From: Sitta carolinensis
Taxonomy: Eukaryota > Chordata > Aves > Passeriformes > Sittidae
Reading direction: 5' to 3'
Assembly: GCA_032173965.1 (NCBI GenBank)
Contig: CM063283.1
Span: 39,987,743 to 40,051,742, forward strand
Length of the DNA: 64,000 nt
The notes under the pieces are model-generated. The model was not told where the DNA came from, made no database searches, and worked only from the letters and a program-made list of their open reading frames with translations. How positions within the stretch are numbered: the stretch's first letter is position 1; every line of letters begins with the position of its first letter. The position numbers and the translations under genes were made by a program. Positions 12,359 through 23,364 of this stretch are shown piece after piece.

Positions 12359-13351
12359 CTTTGGGCAGTACAGAATGACTTGGCAAAACGAGGTAACTTT
12401 CTCCTAAGTTATGAATCAAATACACTTAAAAATTACATTTATTAATTTTAATAGGAACTATTTTAACAATATTATTAGGATCTTGATCTTTGTGAACATC
12501 ACAATTTTTACAGATGAAAAATAGTTTTCATAGCCACCATTTAAAAAAAATCTTTCCTGGAAACAGTTCTGTTTTTCTGGGATTAGTAGTTCAGATACCA
12601 AGGAGATAAGCTTAATAAATAATTAATCTTTTGCACGCTTTTGAACTTCCACTGTATTTTTTACATTTTGTTTTACACAATGCTTCAACCCAAAGACTAC
12701 AAGAAGAAAGCATGCAGAAATAGCAAATCTATGCCTCATTGAAAAGCAGCAAAATCATGATTAGATTATTTTATATGTTGGTTCTTTAAAGAGGAATGGG
12801 TAGTACTTTGCTTCAGCCAGGCTGATGTGGGTGCATATGCACACACCATTGAACAAAGGCAAGTTGGCACAAACACAAGTGCACATACAGACATGGATAG
12901 AGGGAAGTTCTAAACAAAAATAACAGATGTTAACACTTTGTCCTTTCAAGTCAGAATGCTGACTTTTTGAAGCAGCCTTAAAAAAGTGCTTACATTTAGT
13001 ATATATTTAATAGTCTTTACTACAATCACTATGACTTGATTTTGTATCCCATGTGCATTAATAATAATTACCGATGTATAAGATTTGTTCTTTCAGAATT
13101 AAAATTCTGTTAATTGGATTTTATATATTAAATACATTATAGAATGTATAGAATAAAAATACATAACTTTTAGGATATTTAGTAGACAAAGTGAGAGATG
13201 CTCATAAAGAAAATGTCATCTCATATAGTTGCCCATCAACTGTTTACAACTGAGAGAATTGTCTCCTGATTATTGAATCGTATCTGACATAAATTACAAT
13301 ATCTAAGAGATTGCTATCTGGTTTAATCTGAATCTTTCATAATCTACACAA
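12359..13351. other. AT-rich unique sequence, no gene seen
   Basis: No recognisable repeat or domain. The only listed-size frame (12761-12949, minus) is rich in Cys/His by chance from a CA/TG-rich patch. Confidence 0.55.
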
Positions 13352-13360
13352 GTACAGTAT

Positions 13361-13914
13361 TGCGTGTCTGCTGGATCCCTGCCTCTGCCAGCCCTGGCAC
13401 CACAGCAGCAGCAGGGGTACGGCTCGGTAGCAGGACGATCTTTCCAATCCCGTGGGTCTTGGCTTGTCTGCAGGCAGTAGACGATGGCAGGAACAGAGAA
13501 AGGGAGGCTCTGCTTGGGGTTAAAGCACTGACTTTATTTGCCCCACTATCAGAACAACCCCAGCTCGGGCAAAGCCCCAGGATAAAGCCCCCGACTGCAG
13601 CTCCTTATCAAGGGGGAGGAATCAGGGGTGGGGTTTGACTCGGGACCAATTATGGACAAGCGGGGGATGGCTCTCTAACTAAATGACAGGTAGGGAAACA
13701 AACCGGGATACAGCAGGAGGAGGGGCCCGAGACTCTGTCCAATCACTCTGTGAACCTGTTAGAACTTTCCAGGCTGGAGGCGAGGCCACAGAGTGACAGA
13801 CAGGGTCTGGGAGTTAACCAGGATGGACCAAACAGGGAAGGAACATGGGGATACATAGAACGAACCATTTAACAGTATAAAAATTATTAAAAACTTAAAA
13901 GACACACTGCCACA
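13361..13914 (-). mobile_element. Solo LTR, ERVK-like, 554 bp
   Basis: A GC-richer block with TG...CA ends on both strands, flanked by an exact 9-bp direct repeat gtacagtat (13352-13360 and 13915-13923). Orientation is minus because the minus strand has AATAAA (plus 13533-13538) in a GGGGCAAATAAAGTC context. The U3 end on the plus side, an A-rich CATTTAACAGTATAAA stretch, resembles the matching end of the LTRs at 20686 and 37005, so these are probably distant relatives. A 9-bp duplication is longer than normal; part of it may be coincidence, for example a 4-bp GTAT duplication with an LTR end five bases further right. Confidence 0.85.
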
Positions 13915-13923
13915 GTACAGTAT

Positions 13924-16900
13924 CTACTATGGTAATCCAATAGTACGAGTATGAGGACACAATCCTTTTAGTCTGCCACAAAGAGTATACTTTCTTAGCT
14001 TCCACTGCTACAACATCATGGCTGTCTTTGCATATCACAATGACTGCATTGTGCCCAACATTTTCCTAACAGCTGTTTTCCTGTTTTGATTATTTGTTTT
14101 TGTTGTTTTGGTGTTGTTTTGTTTTTTGTTTGTTTTTTTTTTTTTTTTTTTTTTTTTTTTGGGGGGGGGGTGGATTCTTGTGTATTTTCTTTAATTCAGA
14201 GAACTACAATACTCAATTGAAAGAAACACAGTAAGTTAAGGTTACCTTAAATTTCATGCTACTAAAGCAAGGGATTAAATTAGCTCAAAAGTAGTGGAAG
14301 ATACAGGATTTAGAGCAGATCTGTTACATGACAGTCAAATATATAAAGAAGATACAGTGATTGAGTCCTGAATCTGGCAGATGATTCTAAGTCAATCTTT
14401 CTTGTTAAAAAATGGGTTGTGTAAAAGAAACAGTAGCCAGTGAGAAGTGGCTGCACTAACACATGACATGCAGTTAAAAGCATTGGTACAAACTTCTAGA
14501 AACACCTTGTGGCTATATCTCTTATTGATACAATCCCAGTATAATGTTAATATGAAGTAAATAATCTGTGATAATTGTTTGGAGAAGAAAAGTAAGAGTA
14601 CCTAAAGACTGATTACGTATTCTTCAGCTGGGGGAATTCATGGATCTACATCCCATCTTGTAGACGTGGAAGAGAAGAATTTGAGTACTGATCTCTAACA
14701 TAGCTGATTTGTGTTTATTCTGTGTTTAATACACTGACAGTGCAGTTATCCCATACTACAACTATATTAGTATCCTGAAATTTGGAAAGGAAAAATATGA
14801 GAAAGAAAATTATAACAGAGAAGAAACACTGCCATATTTCTTCTTGTTGCTGTTTTAGCTAGAGGAAATTACATCTTTATGTCTCTTCACTGTGGAGGTT
14901 AAAACTAGCAAAAGACAAGCAGAATCAGATGATCTGTCGCACTAATTATGAGGAACATAGATTTCTATGTCAGTCGCTGAACTGCCCTTTTTATTTATAC
15001 ATAATTTTGGAACACATGAGTTTCTCTTACAAGAGTCTATAAATACTCAAATATTCTAAAATCCTCAGGACATGAAGAAAATGGTTTTGCTTGAAGATAT
15101 CTGCAGATGATTTTACAGATGTACTAGTTTTGATAGCAAACAAAAGAGGATCACTATTACTAAGGATCATCTTGTTTAGTGATAGAACAATTCAGACATA
15201 CATTTGCATACAGCACAATCCATATACAGGCATGCTTTGATTCTTTTTCGGCTTGTATTTTTTTGCCTACTGACATGCTTCCTTTATTTACCATATTTGG
15301 TTGGGTTTTTTTCTTGTGCTGTTCTGTTTACTTCTCTTTTGAGGTCTGCTTCAGTAATCTGAAGATGCAGTATGAATAGCGTGGATTCTGGAATAGAGAT
15401 TATATACACATGATAGGAGGCTCAGGAAAGCATGCAAGTGTCTTGGAGGACAGCAAAGAATTCAAAATAATCTTGACAAATAAGGAGCATGTTTGAAATA
15501 ATAAAATGCAATTCAGTAGAGACTAATACAAGACACTCAGGCAAAAATAATAAATTACATGCGTACAAATGAGGGAACAACTGTTTAGGTAAAAGTTCTG
15601 CAGGTCTCCAAGTAAAAGAACGTCAAGGTTAACTTGAGCCAAGAAAAAGAATCCCAATGATCATGAGTCATCCATGTCGAAAAGTGGACATAGTGACAAA
15701 GCATTTATCGTGGGATACAAGAGGCATACAGATATCCTTTTAGTCAATTCAGCATTCGTGAATACACTTGCACACTCTGTGAAATTTTCTTTCCCCAAGC
15801 TTTACAATGAGCAGATACCAATTGGTAAGAGAGCCAACTGAACAAAAATACTGATTGAAGGTCTTGATTTCATTTCAAGGAAAAATAGAATAAAGAGGAG
15901 ATTTAGGAAGAATGTGTTAATAGATTTCTAAATAAAATACTATTCAAAGAAAGGTTTTATATACTCTGTATCAGAAAAGAAGTAATGGGCTTAAATTGCA
16001 AGAAAAAAAAGACTCATTGTACAATATAAGACATATTAGAAAACACTTTTGAAAGGAAATAGTGAAGAACTCGAAAGTTTGCCAAAGGAACCTGACAACC
16101 TTCTGTCACTGAAGGTACTTTTAAGGAGATTAAATAAACGTCTGTCAAGAATGGATTAGTTTTCCAAACTTTTTCATACTTAACATAGTATGAAAATTCT
16201 GAATTGACTTTAAAAGAAAACCACTTTACTCTTCATTCTTGTCTCTACATGTTTTCTTCTTTCTAGTCGTTGATATTTCTGAGATGTATCTTATTAGTTT
16301 TTATCAAGATCTGGAAATAATTAAGGAAAACACATAACTCTGCTTATATTCTTCATCTCCCTGTATTGTATTTTATATTTTTATTTCTCTTACTCTGTTG
16401 TGGTTTTTTTTCTTCCTTCCAGCACACCATCTGGTTTCCTACATAGGTGAAATCATATTGCATATTTATACCCACTGTCATACCAGTGCTGATTCTGAAG
16501 ACTCAATACTAAAACTCTAAGAACTTTCCTTACTTCTTACCTCAGTATCCTATTATTTTCATCCTTCTCTGTATTTCTCTTTAGTGCTCAGGATAGAAAA
16601 GTACTCTCAATCATGTAGCTCAAAACTTATCATGGATAACCTATAACTAATTATACACTCACATTCTTTATATATTCTCTTACTTTTCTATCACTACTCT
16701 TTATAGTAACCCCTTTTGTTGTAATCACTGTACATACTGAGATTTGTATGAACTGACATATGCAATTAAATTTCACTGTGAATTCATGAAGTGCTGGAGC
16801 AAATTTATGTTTACTGGAATTGTGTAGAACTGACAAAAGAAACAGGAATACAAAAAGACATGCAAATGGTCATCAGTTGTGTTACAAAAAAGGTTTTTAA

Positions 16901-17044
16901 GTGAATTAGAACTTCTAAATTCTGGTTCTGTATCTTGTTTTTGTGGGTTTTGGGTTTTTTTTAAGGAAAACTGAAATCATTCGATTTGCCATTTTCCCCA
17001 GCATAAATATTAAGAAGAGTATTATAAACAAAAGTTTGTAATAG
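13924..17044. other. AT-rich unique sequence, no gene seen
   Basis: No gene or repeat family recognised apart from the T28-G10 tract. The frame at 15179-15379 is hydrophobic but isolated and has no supporting features. Confidence 0.55.
14133..14170 (+). repeat. T28 followed by G10
   Basis: Twenty-eight T directly followed by ten G, after a T/G-rich stretch from about 14080. Could be the remains of an A-tailed insertion on the minus strand, but no element body is visible beside it. Confidence 0.95.
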
Positions 17045-17289
17045 TGTACTAGTTTGAAATTAAACCAGTGGGAGATCATAAGTCAGAATTATAATTTTAT
17101 AAGAAAAAAAAAATTAAAAGAAATAAATAAATGCAGTAGTACAAGAACACTGACAAAGACAGACTGCAACCTGACACTCTATGGTGGCAGCAGTCCAAGC
17201 AGAGTGGTTCTGATGAAGTGCAGATCCAGCAGTCGCTCTTGTCCTCTCAGAGTCCAGTAGGTGAGCACCGCTCTGGTGTTCAGTCTCAG

Positions 17290-17297
17290 CTTATATC
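17290..17297 (-). promoter_or_regulatory. LTR TATA box
   Basis: Minus-strand GATATAAG in the middle of the LTR, between the tandem U3 units and the GC-richer region that would begin the transcript. Confidence 0.55.
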
Positions 17298-17344
17298 CAG
17301 GCTGGAATGCTTGGAATCTGGGCGGAGCATCTCACAATGGGATG

Positions 17345-17468
17345 GTGAGTCATGTGATAAGGCCTGATGGGCTCATTAACAGGAGATAGTCCAGGAGGAG
17401 TTATCTGTGAGTCATGTGGCAAGGTGCTGATGGGCCCATTAACAGAAGATAATCCAGAGTGGGGGAGG
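17345..17468 (-). repeat. 62-bp U3 tandem duplication in LTR
   Basis: GTGAGTCATGTG at 17345 and again at 17407 open two adjacent copies that share GATGGGC(T/C)CATTAACAG and a GATA(G/A)TCCAG block. Tandem units in U3 often act as duplicated enhancers in retroviral LTRs; the role here is inference. Confidence 0.85.
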
Positions 17469-17499
17469 CAGGGAGCACTGCCTCACCTGGTTTCAACAG

Positions 17500-18219
17500 T
17501 TCATGAAGATGGTGATAGAATATACTTCAATCCAGGACAAATAGTCAGCAAAAGACAAATTTCTGCGTTTGAACATAGGCTATTAATGCATGTGAAAATA
17601 CACTCTCCACTCAATGTCTTACTTTCATGCTGAACTTAATGTTAAAGGTCAATTTGTAAATCAACAGAAGGAGAAAGGAAAACACCTTGATTTGTTGATA
17701 TCTGTGCATTCTGTAAAACACATTGGTCTGATGATATGTATGGGGAAAGTTGAAGGTGTGAATTCTGGATATATGTTCTGCATATTTAGCTACCAGCTGA
17801 TATATTAATTTCTGTAAATAGGCTGCTGGGTAATATTTTGGTATTAATTTTACTGGCTTGCCATTGAGAAAACAATTTTTTTCTGATGAAAAAATAGAAA
17901 TGTATCTGTAATAAGACATAAAACATTTATATTAATATTTGTGCTCTTATAAGTTTCTAAACTTTTATAAATTATACTGCTAAAGAACAATATTACAGTA
18001 GATTGTTAGCAGCATATCTGCAGGGAAGTGTATATTTCATGCATGTGTGTAGTCATCTTAAAGGAAGTGAAGCAAAAATAATCAGGTAAACAGGTTATGG
18101 TTCATTAATAATTGTCAAGTAAAGTAGAAAAATAAAAGGAAAAAAAAAAAAAAAAAAAGAATCCAGACACTTCCACAACTGAATTCTTCCTGATGTCTAA
18201 AACAAAACAGTTCACTAAA
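17500..18219. other. AT-rich unique sequence with A19 tract
   Basis: Overlapping frames on both strands (17611-17919) are chance. A19 lies at 18140-18158, 61 bases before the CR1 fragment. Confidence 0.55.
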
Positions 18220-18990
18220 TCACAGAGTGGCTGAGGTTTAAAGAATTATCTGGAGGTGGCCCTTTGCTCAAACAGGGCCACATAGAGGTAGTTGCCTAGG
18301 ATCATGTCCAGGCAACATCTTAAAATGTCCAGTGATAGTAATTCCACAGCCTCTCTAAGTAGCTTGTGCCAGTATTTGGTCACTTAGCTTCATGCAAAAA
18401 GGTTTCCTTCTGTTCAGCATGAACCTTCTGTGTTTTGGTTTGTGCTCAATGCCTCAGGTCCTGTCATTTTAAGAGATAACTCTTTCAAGAGTCTGTCTCT
18501 GCCTGATTTACAGATTTGCTTCAGATATTCATATATGTTGATGAGATCTGCCCTGAGCCTTCCCCAGTCTAAACAGTCCCACCTCTCTTAGCCTTTCCTC
18601 CTATTAGAAAAGCTCAAGGTCCTTCATCACCTGTGTGGTTCTTTACCAGTAGAAATAGAAATCAAAGTCCAGCAGTTTTGCAGCCCAGAACTGAACATGG
18701 TACTCCAGTGTTGGCCTTAGCATTGCTGAGAAGGGAAGTATCATCTCCTTTGATCTACTCTCAAGACTCCTCCTTATGCAGCCCAGAAAACTGGTGGCCT
18801 TCTTTGCCATAAAGGCACAGAGCTGGCATAGGTCAAGCCTGCTGTCTGTTGTTTGCTCCCTCCAAGTTCATTTTGCAAATCTGCTCCCAGCATGTGCTGA
18901 TGCATTGAGTTTTTACTTCCCATGACTTTGCACTTTCCTTTGCTGAGTTGTCTGTCATTCAATTCTTTTCTGAACTGAGCTGCATCACTC
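18220..18990 (-). mobile_element. CR1 LINE 3' fragment
   Basis: The left end (CACAGAGTGGCTGAGGTT) is the reverse complement of a CR1 3' terminus. The right part is reverse-transcriptase ORF: the minus-strand translation at 18774-18992 includes LSKGKCKVMGSKNSMHQHML, which matches the C-terminal motif NKGKCKVLHLGRNNPMHQY known from CR1 proteins. The order of blocks in between is normal for CR1. Multiple substitutions and frame breaks indicate an old, inactive copy. Confidence 0.9.
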
Positions 18991-19226
18991 ACAGAACTTC
19001 TGTGTAAAGGCCTTGCAGGCTGAAGGGGGTCAGTGCTTCTGTTGCTGGAGAAGTCACTGTAGCATGAAGGGCAAGAGCATTTCAGGGTTCTCAGACATTT
19101 CCAAATGATATTGTTCAGGGCTTTGTGGAAATATAAGAGACTGACTCATCCTAAGATGCCTGGGGGAGGACCTAAAGATGGAAGAATGGATCTGGATGGG
19201 GAAGCATGTAGAAAGAGAAAAAAAAA

Positions 19227-19790
19227 AAAATCATGGGATCATAGGAAAATTCACTTTCAAGAGTATGCCAGGAGGTCCCTAGTGAAACCTCCTGTTCAGA
19301 GCAACATCAGAAGGTGTGACAATATGGTTCAAGGCTCTTTAAAGCCTTCTCTGGAGAACCCCCAGGGATACAGACAACATAGTCTCTCTGGGCACTTTTC
19401 TCCCCTCTGGACTGTCCCCATAGGGAAAGTTGTTGCCCTTTCTCTTCAATGTAAATTTGTCTTGTTTCATGTGAGGCCCACTGCTTCTCATCCTACCATC
19501 ATGCACTTCTGTGGAGAACCTGGCTCCAGCTTCTCAACATGAAAGTTGTAGGCTTGCTGCCAAGATTTGCTCTGGGCCCTCACCCTGGCACTTTTCCATT
19601 GAAAAGCCACTTCCATTCTATTCAGATTCACTGTGTGCCTGCACCATATGCACAACATAGTCCTTTGCTGCTTGCCTTGCCCAAGGGCCCCCTCCTCATA
19701 GCTGATTTGGTACATCTGACTCTGAGAATGAAGAAACTGTCCTGATTCTGGACCAGACTAAACAGTAGGGAGTGCTCCTTCCAGACTTGG
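19227..19790 (-). mobile_element. CR1 LINE 3' fragment, second subfamily
   Basis: Begins with ATCATGGGATCATAGGAAA, the reverse complement of a CR1 tail, next to A13. It then follows the block order of another CR1 subfamily: CCTCCTGTTCAGAGCA, TCTCTCTGGGCA, CTTGTTTCATGTGAGGCC, CTGGCTCCAGCTTCTC. The similarity fades after the GGACCAGACTAAACAG motif (19750-19765). Inactive, with no intact frame. Confidence 0.75.
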
Positions 19791-20502
19791 TCACTAGGGA
19801 TGCTGAGCAACTGTCCATATCTCGGGAAGCCTTGCAGGAGCAAACCAAAGAGAACTGTGTCTTGTTCTCCTTGTCATTTAGTTTATCATATGTCACATCC
19901 TCCTTGCACCCCCAGCCCCTGGGAGAGCCCCTGTGTAGGACCCAAAGCTACTCACATCTGGGCAGACAGGAGAGAAGTATTGGAAGAGGCTGCCTTCACT
20001 CAGTGCCTGGAGCTGCTTTTCTCCATCAAGCCAAAGAATGAAGATCAAGACCATGACCTGCTGGAGCCTTCATACCTTGCATGTGTGCCCACAGAAGTCC
20101 TGGACAAAATGTAAGGGGACAGAGCCTGCAACTGCTGAAAAGCAACAAGACTGCGGAGTGTCTCAGTCACTTTCTGACATAAGAGAGTTCCCAGGAGCCA
20201 CCCACCAGTGTTTGTCCAGCCGGGAAAACAGGTGTCCCAAGGGAGAAAGCCTGTTTTGCAAGATATTTGGTATCTTCTTCTGACCTTGAAGATGGGTTTT
20301 AACCTCAGAGGCAGCAGATGCTATGAAGAGAAATACTCCCTGTGCCCAAGAACCTGGCAAGAGTCAGGTCAGCAATGCAGGTGGAGGAGCCCTGGTGTTG
20401 CCTCAGTGCCAACAGAATGCCATCCCTTGGCTCCTCTGAGGGCTGTGAAGGGAGGAGGATACATCCCTGGTCTCCAGAGGGAAAGTACTAGAGATGACAG
20501 TG
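19791..20502. other. GC-richer segment, possible lone exon
   Basis: About 50% G+C, between CR1 fragments. A frame through 19973-20110 reads on the plus strand as a plausible globular peptide (EVLEEAAFTQCLELLFSIKP... then DLLEPSYLACVPTEVLDKM). It is bounded by a CTGGGCAG acceptor-like site and an AAAAT|GTAAGG donor-like site. No partner exon is visible within several kilobases and I cannot name the protein. It may be a decayed exon, an older repeat, or chance. Confidence 0.3.
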
Positions 20503-20610
20503 ATTGAGGTTGGAAGAGGTATCTGGATGTCACCATGTTCAAACAGAATCACCTAGAGCCTACTGCCCCCAGGATGGCATGTGTACAGCTTAGCCCTATG
20601 TATAAAACCA
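20503..20610 (-). mobile_element. CR1 LINE 3' end remnant
   Basis: TGATTGAGGTTGGAAGAGGT, then CTGGATGTCACCATGTTC and ACCTAGAGCCTACTGCCC, is the reverse complement of the last ~100 bp of a CR1 element. Truncated on the right. Confidence 0.8.
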
Positions 20611-20685
20611 ACAACAGCTGGATATAATATTGAAATTAATTTTATACTGGTTCAGCTTTAAAAATGGAAATTTAAAATGGTAAAG

Positions 20686-21365
20686 TGACGTGGTTCACCA
20701 GAGCCCAAACTAACTCTTATCACACCAATGCTGCACCAGGTGTGGAACAGCCTGGTTTGGGGCTTTACCAACAGCTGAACCTTTAGAGCAGCTTGCTCTA
20801 TAGTGCAGGGTCTGCCAGCCACGTCAGGAGTCGGGTAAAGGAGAAGGAGGAGGCTCTGTAGGAGGTTCCATCAGTAGAGGTTTATTGGAGCTGAAGGGGT
20901 CACAACAGGAGAGCCCTGAGCACTGCTGGGCACAGGATTAAAAACTGCAGCAATTCTGGGGTGGGTACAAATCCTAAACCAGTGGGGAAGTGTCAGGGGT
21001 GGGGTGAGGAGGGTCAGGACACTGTCCTGAGGCCAAGGACAGAAGGTGGGGGCAGAACAGATCACATGTCCCAGTGGGGTGTCAGGATAGGGAGCTCCCC
21101 AGGAATGCCCAGGGGGGACACTTGAAGGATTGGCTCAAGGCAGGAGTGACATGGAAAGAAACAGAACAAGGGGCAGGGAAACAATGATTGATAGGGAAGG
21201 GTCTGGAACAAAGGGAGGGGATTGCCATAAAGGGTAGCTTAGGGGAGGATACAGTTTTCAGGGATAAACCAGTATGGGGGTACACATGGGGGAACACCAG
21301 AACAAACCATCAACATTAAACCATTAATTATAAACCAATAGAATAAAAAAATATGAGCCATAACA
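20686..21365 (-). mobile_element. Solo LTR, ERVK-like, family B copy 1
   Basis: 680 bp with TG...CA ends (TGACGTGG on the left, GCCATAACA on the right), flanked by an exact 6-bp duplication gtaaag (20680-20685 and 21366-21371). The first 20 bases equal those of the LTR at 37005, and block order is shared along the length. The minus strand is the coding orientation: AATAAA at plus 20881-20886, preceded by a TTTTTAATCC TATA-like site (about 20936-20945). No viral genes flank it. The 6-bp duplication suggests a class II retrovirus. Confidence 0.9.
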
Positions 21366-21371
21366 GTAAAG

Positions 21372-22209
21372 AATTTTCAACAATTTTATTCAAGTTCAAA
21401 GCCTTACCAATGAGATGGTGAGGTATTCTGGGTGCTGAGAGAAAAATCCTCAATAAAATTGCTAGTGATCTTGTTTTGATAGAAATGAGGTTTCTTCACT
21501 AAAAGTTTCTTGTCAACTTGTGTATGTGTATAGGCTGAGAAAGTAGACATGACCATCCCAACTGAAGGTCAGATCATTTCTTTGAACTTCAAAATGCATT
21601 GACAAAAACACTGAGGTTTGTTTCCTTAGAGAAAGAAAAAGGAAACATGATAACTTTTTTACCTCCTTCAGTTGTGAATGTCATGTTCTTGCTCATATTT
21701 TATCTTCCGTATTGTCTTTTCTTTTCCTTTTTTTTTTTTTTTTTTTTTTTTTTGCTTTTTAATTTTTTGGATTGGGGATTTTATTTTTGTTTAGCTTGGT
21801 TTTGTTTTTGCTTTTTTTTTGCAAAAGTGGAGCAATGAAAAGGCAAGATTAAATGTAGAAGAGAAGGTCATTAGACAGAATTTTAGGCACTGAGCTTTAA
21901 AATTGATTGTCATTTAAATTTATAACATTTTTTCTCTGATTCTTAATTCTTCCAAGCTAAAATTTTTGTCTGTGAACTATCATAGATGTTCTCATCTGCT
22001 GCTCAGAATGGTTATAACAGCTCACCACCAGTTCATTAGGGCCATCTTCCCATTCTCTGGAGTTCCCCCCAGCAGGCATGCTTGAAGCTTGTTTGAAATG
22101 CTTTCCCTTCACTCTTCCCCTTTGTAAGGCAAAACTACTTGGACAAGGACTTTTTCTGTTCTGCTGGTACTACCTGCTGTTATTTCACAGATGACTAGCT
22201 GTAACACAT
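21372..22209. other. Unique sequence with T26 tract
   Basis: T26 lies at 21728-21753 in a longer T-rich stretch (to 21820); the 79-codon frame across it is a homopolymer artefact. No gene or element recognised. Confidence 0.55.
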
Positions 22210-22697
22210 ATAATATGATGAAGAGTTCATCTTACATTTTCTTTATATATTCAAGTATTTGAGCCCTTTTTATGTCACATTGGAAGGACTCTAATTGGAA
22301 AATAGGGTATTTCTGAATATGCATGAGGCTCCCTTACCCAAACTCATTTAAGCTAATTCAGGAAAAGCAGATGGTTTCTTCACCTGTGCATCACAAGCAG
22401 TCTGACTGTGTGCTTATTCCTTGCACTGACAACAAGACTTCCACAGTCCTCTTGTGGCCTCATTTCTAGATCCAAGCCAGGCAGGACAGTGCCGAGGCAT
22501 TTAGCTGCTCCAAACGAAGATGTGACACTTTAAGGTACAGACATGTAGCTGAGTGCCCTGGAAGCTTTTGATGTCAAGCAATGAAGTACCTATGGAATTC
22601 AGGCAATGTGCCTGATGGTTGACAGAGGTTTTTCAATGCAATTTAGGGACTGGGATGACTCACATTTCTTACCTTACATCTCATTCAACTAAGTGCA
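22210..22697 (+). repeat. 488-bp dispersed duplication, copy B
   Basis: Second copy of 11871-12358, one mismatch visible (22670). The left flank is gtaacacat, the right flank tttttgggct; neither pair of flanks forms a target duplication. The sequence to the left is unrelated to that left of copy A. Confidence 0.95.
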
Positions 22698-23059
22698 TTT
22701 TTGGGCTTTTTTGGGTCTAGCCTAGATGCTAAACTCCATTAGGGAATCCTATAAGAATGGTTTCATAAACTGTGATGAATAAAGTAATATATGACTGCCT
22801 TGCCAATATTAGTAATGACCACACTACGTAGTCATACAGGCTCTTGTCGATCACATTCTTAGCAATCTCTTTCTTCACAGGTATTGTAAATTCTGTGAAA
22901 CATCATTCTTCGTATTAGCTACTTCATACAAAATACAAAGTAGCATAAAAACAGACTTCAAATTAAATCCCCAGCCTGAAGCCCTGGCTTCATACAGATA
23001 GTGGTACTGAAAGTGATTCTTCTGGCATCCAGCCATGCCTTAAGTATTTATCCTTACTG
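22698..23059. other. Unique sequence, nothing recognised
   Basis: AT-rich, no open frame of note and no repeat family seen between the duplication and the next LTR. Confidence 0.5.
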
Positions 23060-23065
23060 ACGTGT

Positions 23066-23358
23066 TGTTGTCCCTGAAAATAAGCCTTCTGATTTGTTTT
23101 AGTATAATGGAGTCAGTTCTCATGAATTGTAAGATAAACAAGAATCATGTTTACATTCTTTTGTAAAAGATATCACCTGATGGATTTCTCAAGTGACCAG
23201 TGGAGATGGAGAGGTGGTAACTTCTCTGTCCAATCTCTGATCACTGTCCAGAAACTTATATATACAAGGTCAACAATAAACTAGGACTTCTTTCTTCTTC
23301 TCTGCCTGAACACCTGTTGTGTGTGTTGCTGTATGTTTCTATCTACGTCACAGTAACA
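23066..23358 (+). mobile_element. Solo LTR, short ERV family, copy 2
   Basis: 293 bp, starting TGTTGTCCCTGAAAATAAG and ending CACAGTAACA. Flanks acgtgt (23060-23065) and acatgt (23359-23364) form a 6-bp target duplication with one mismatch. It carries CCAAT (23230-23234), TATATATA (23257-23264) and AATAAA (23275-23280). It is closest to the copy at 39134-40812, with which it shares the TTGTTGAC..TTGTATATATA block in reverse. AATAAA only 10 bases past the TATA box puts the poly-A signal in U3, with a short R. The alpha- and betaretroviruses ASLV and MMTV are also reported to have short R regions with the signal upstream. Confidence 0.88.
23257..23280 (+). promoter_or_regulatory. LTR core promoter and poly-A signal
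   Basis: TATATATA and AATAAA within 24 bp, with CCAAT 22 bases upstream. The same arrangement occurs in the other two copies of this LTR family, so it is a family trait. Confidence 0.65.
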
Positions 23359-23364
23359 ACATGT

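Larger units (their letters stand above)
17045..17498 (-). mobile_element. Solo LTR, ERV, 454 bp
   Basis: On the minus strand it starts TGTTGAAACCAGGTGAGG and ends near AATTTCAAACTAGTACA, giving TG...CA termini. The U3 holds two copies of a ~62-bp unit, then GGATATAAGC (TATA box, plus 17290-17297), then a GC-richer transcript start region and a T-rich 3' part. This is the layout of a retroviral LTR. I found no matching target duplication, so the exact ends are uncertain. Family not named; an ERVL-like or class II assignment would be a guess. Confidence 0.7.

Noticed and set aside
18774..18992. 72-codon minus-strand frame resembling a reverse transcriptase end
   Set aside because: It is the remnant C-terminal part of CR1 ORF2, kept as evidence for the CR1 feature and not called as a gene.
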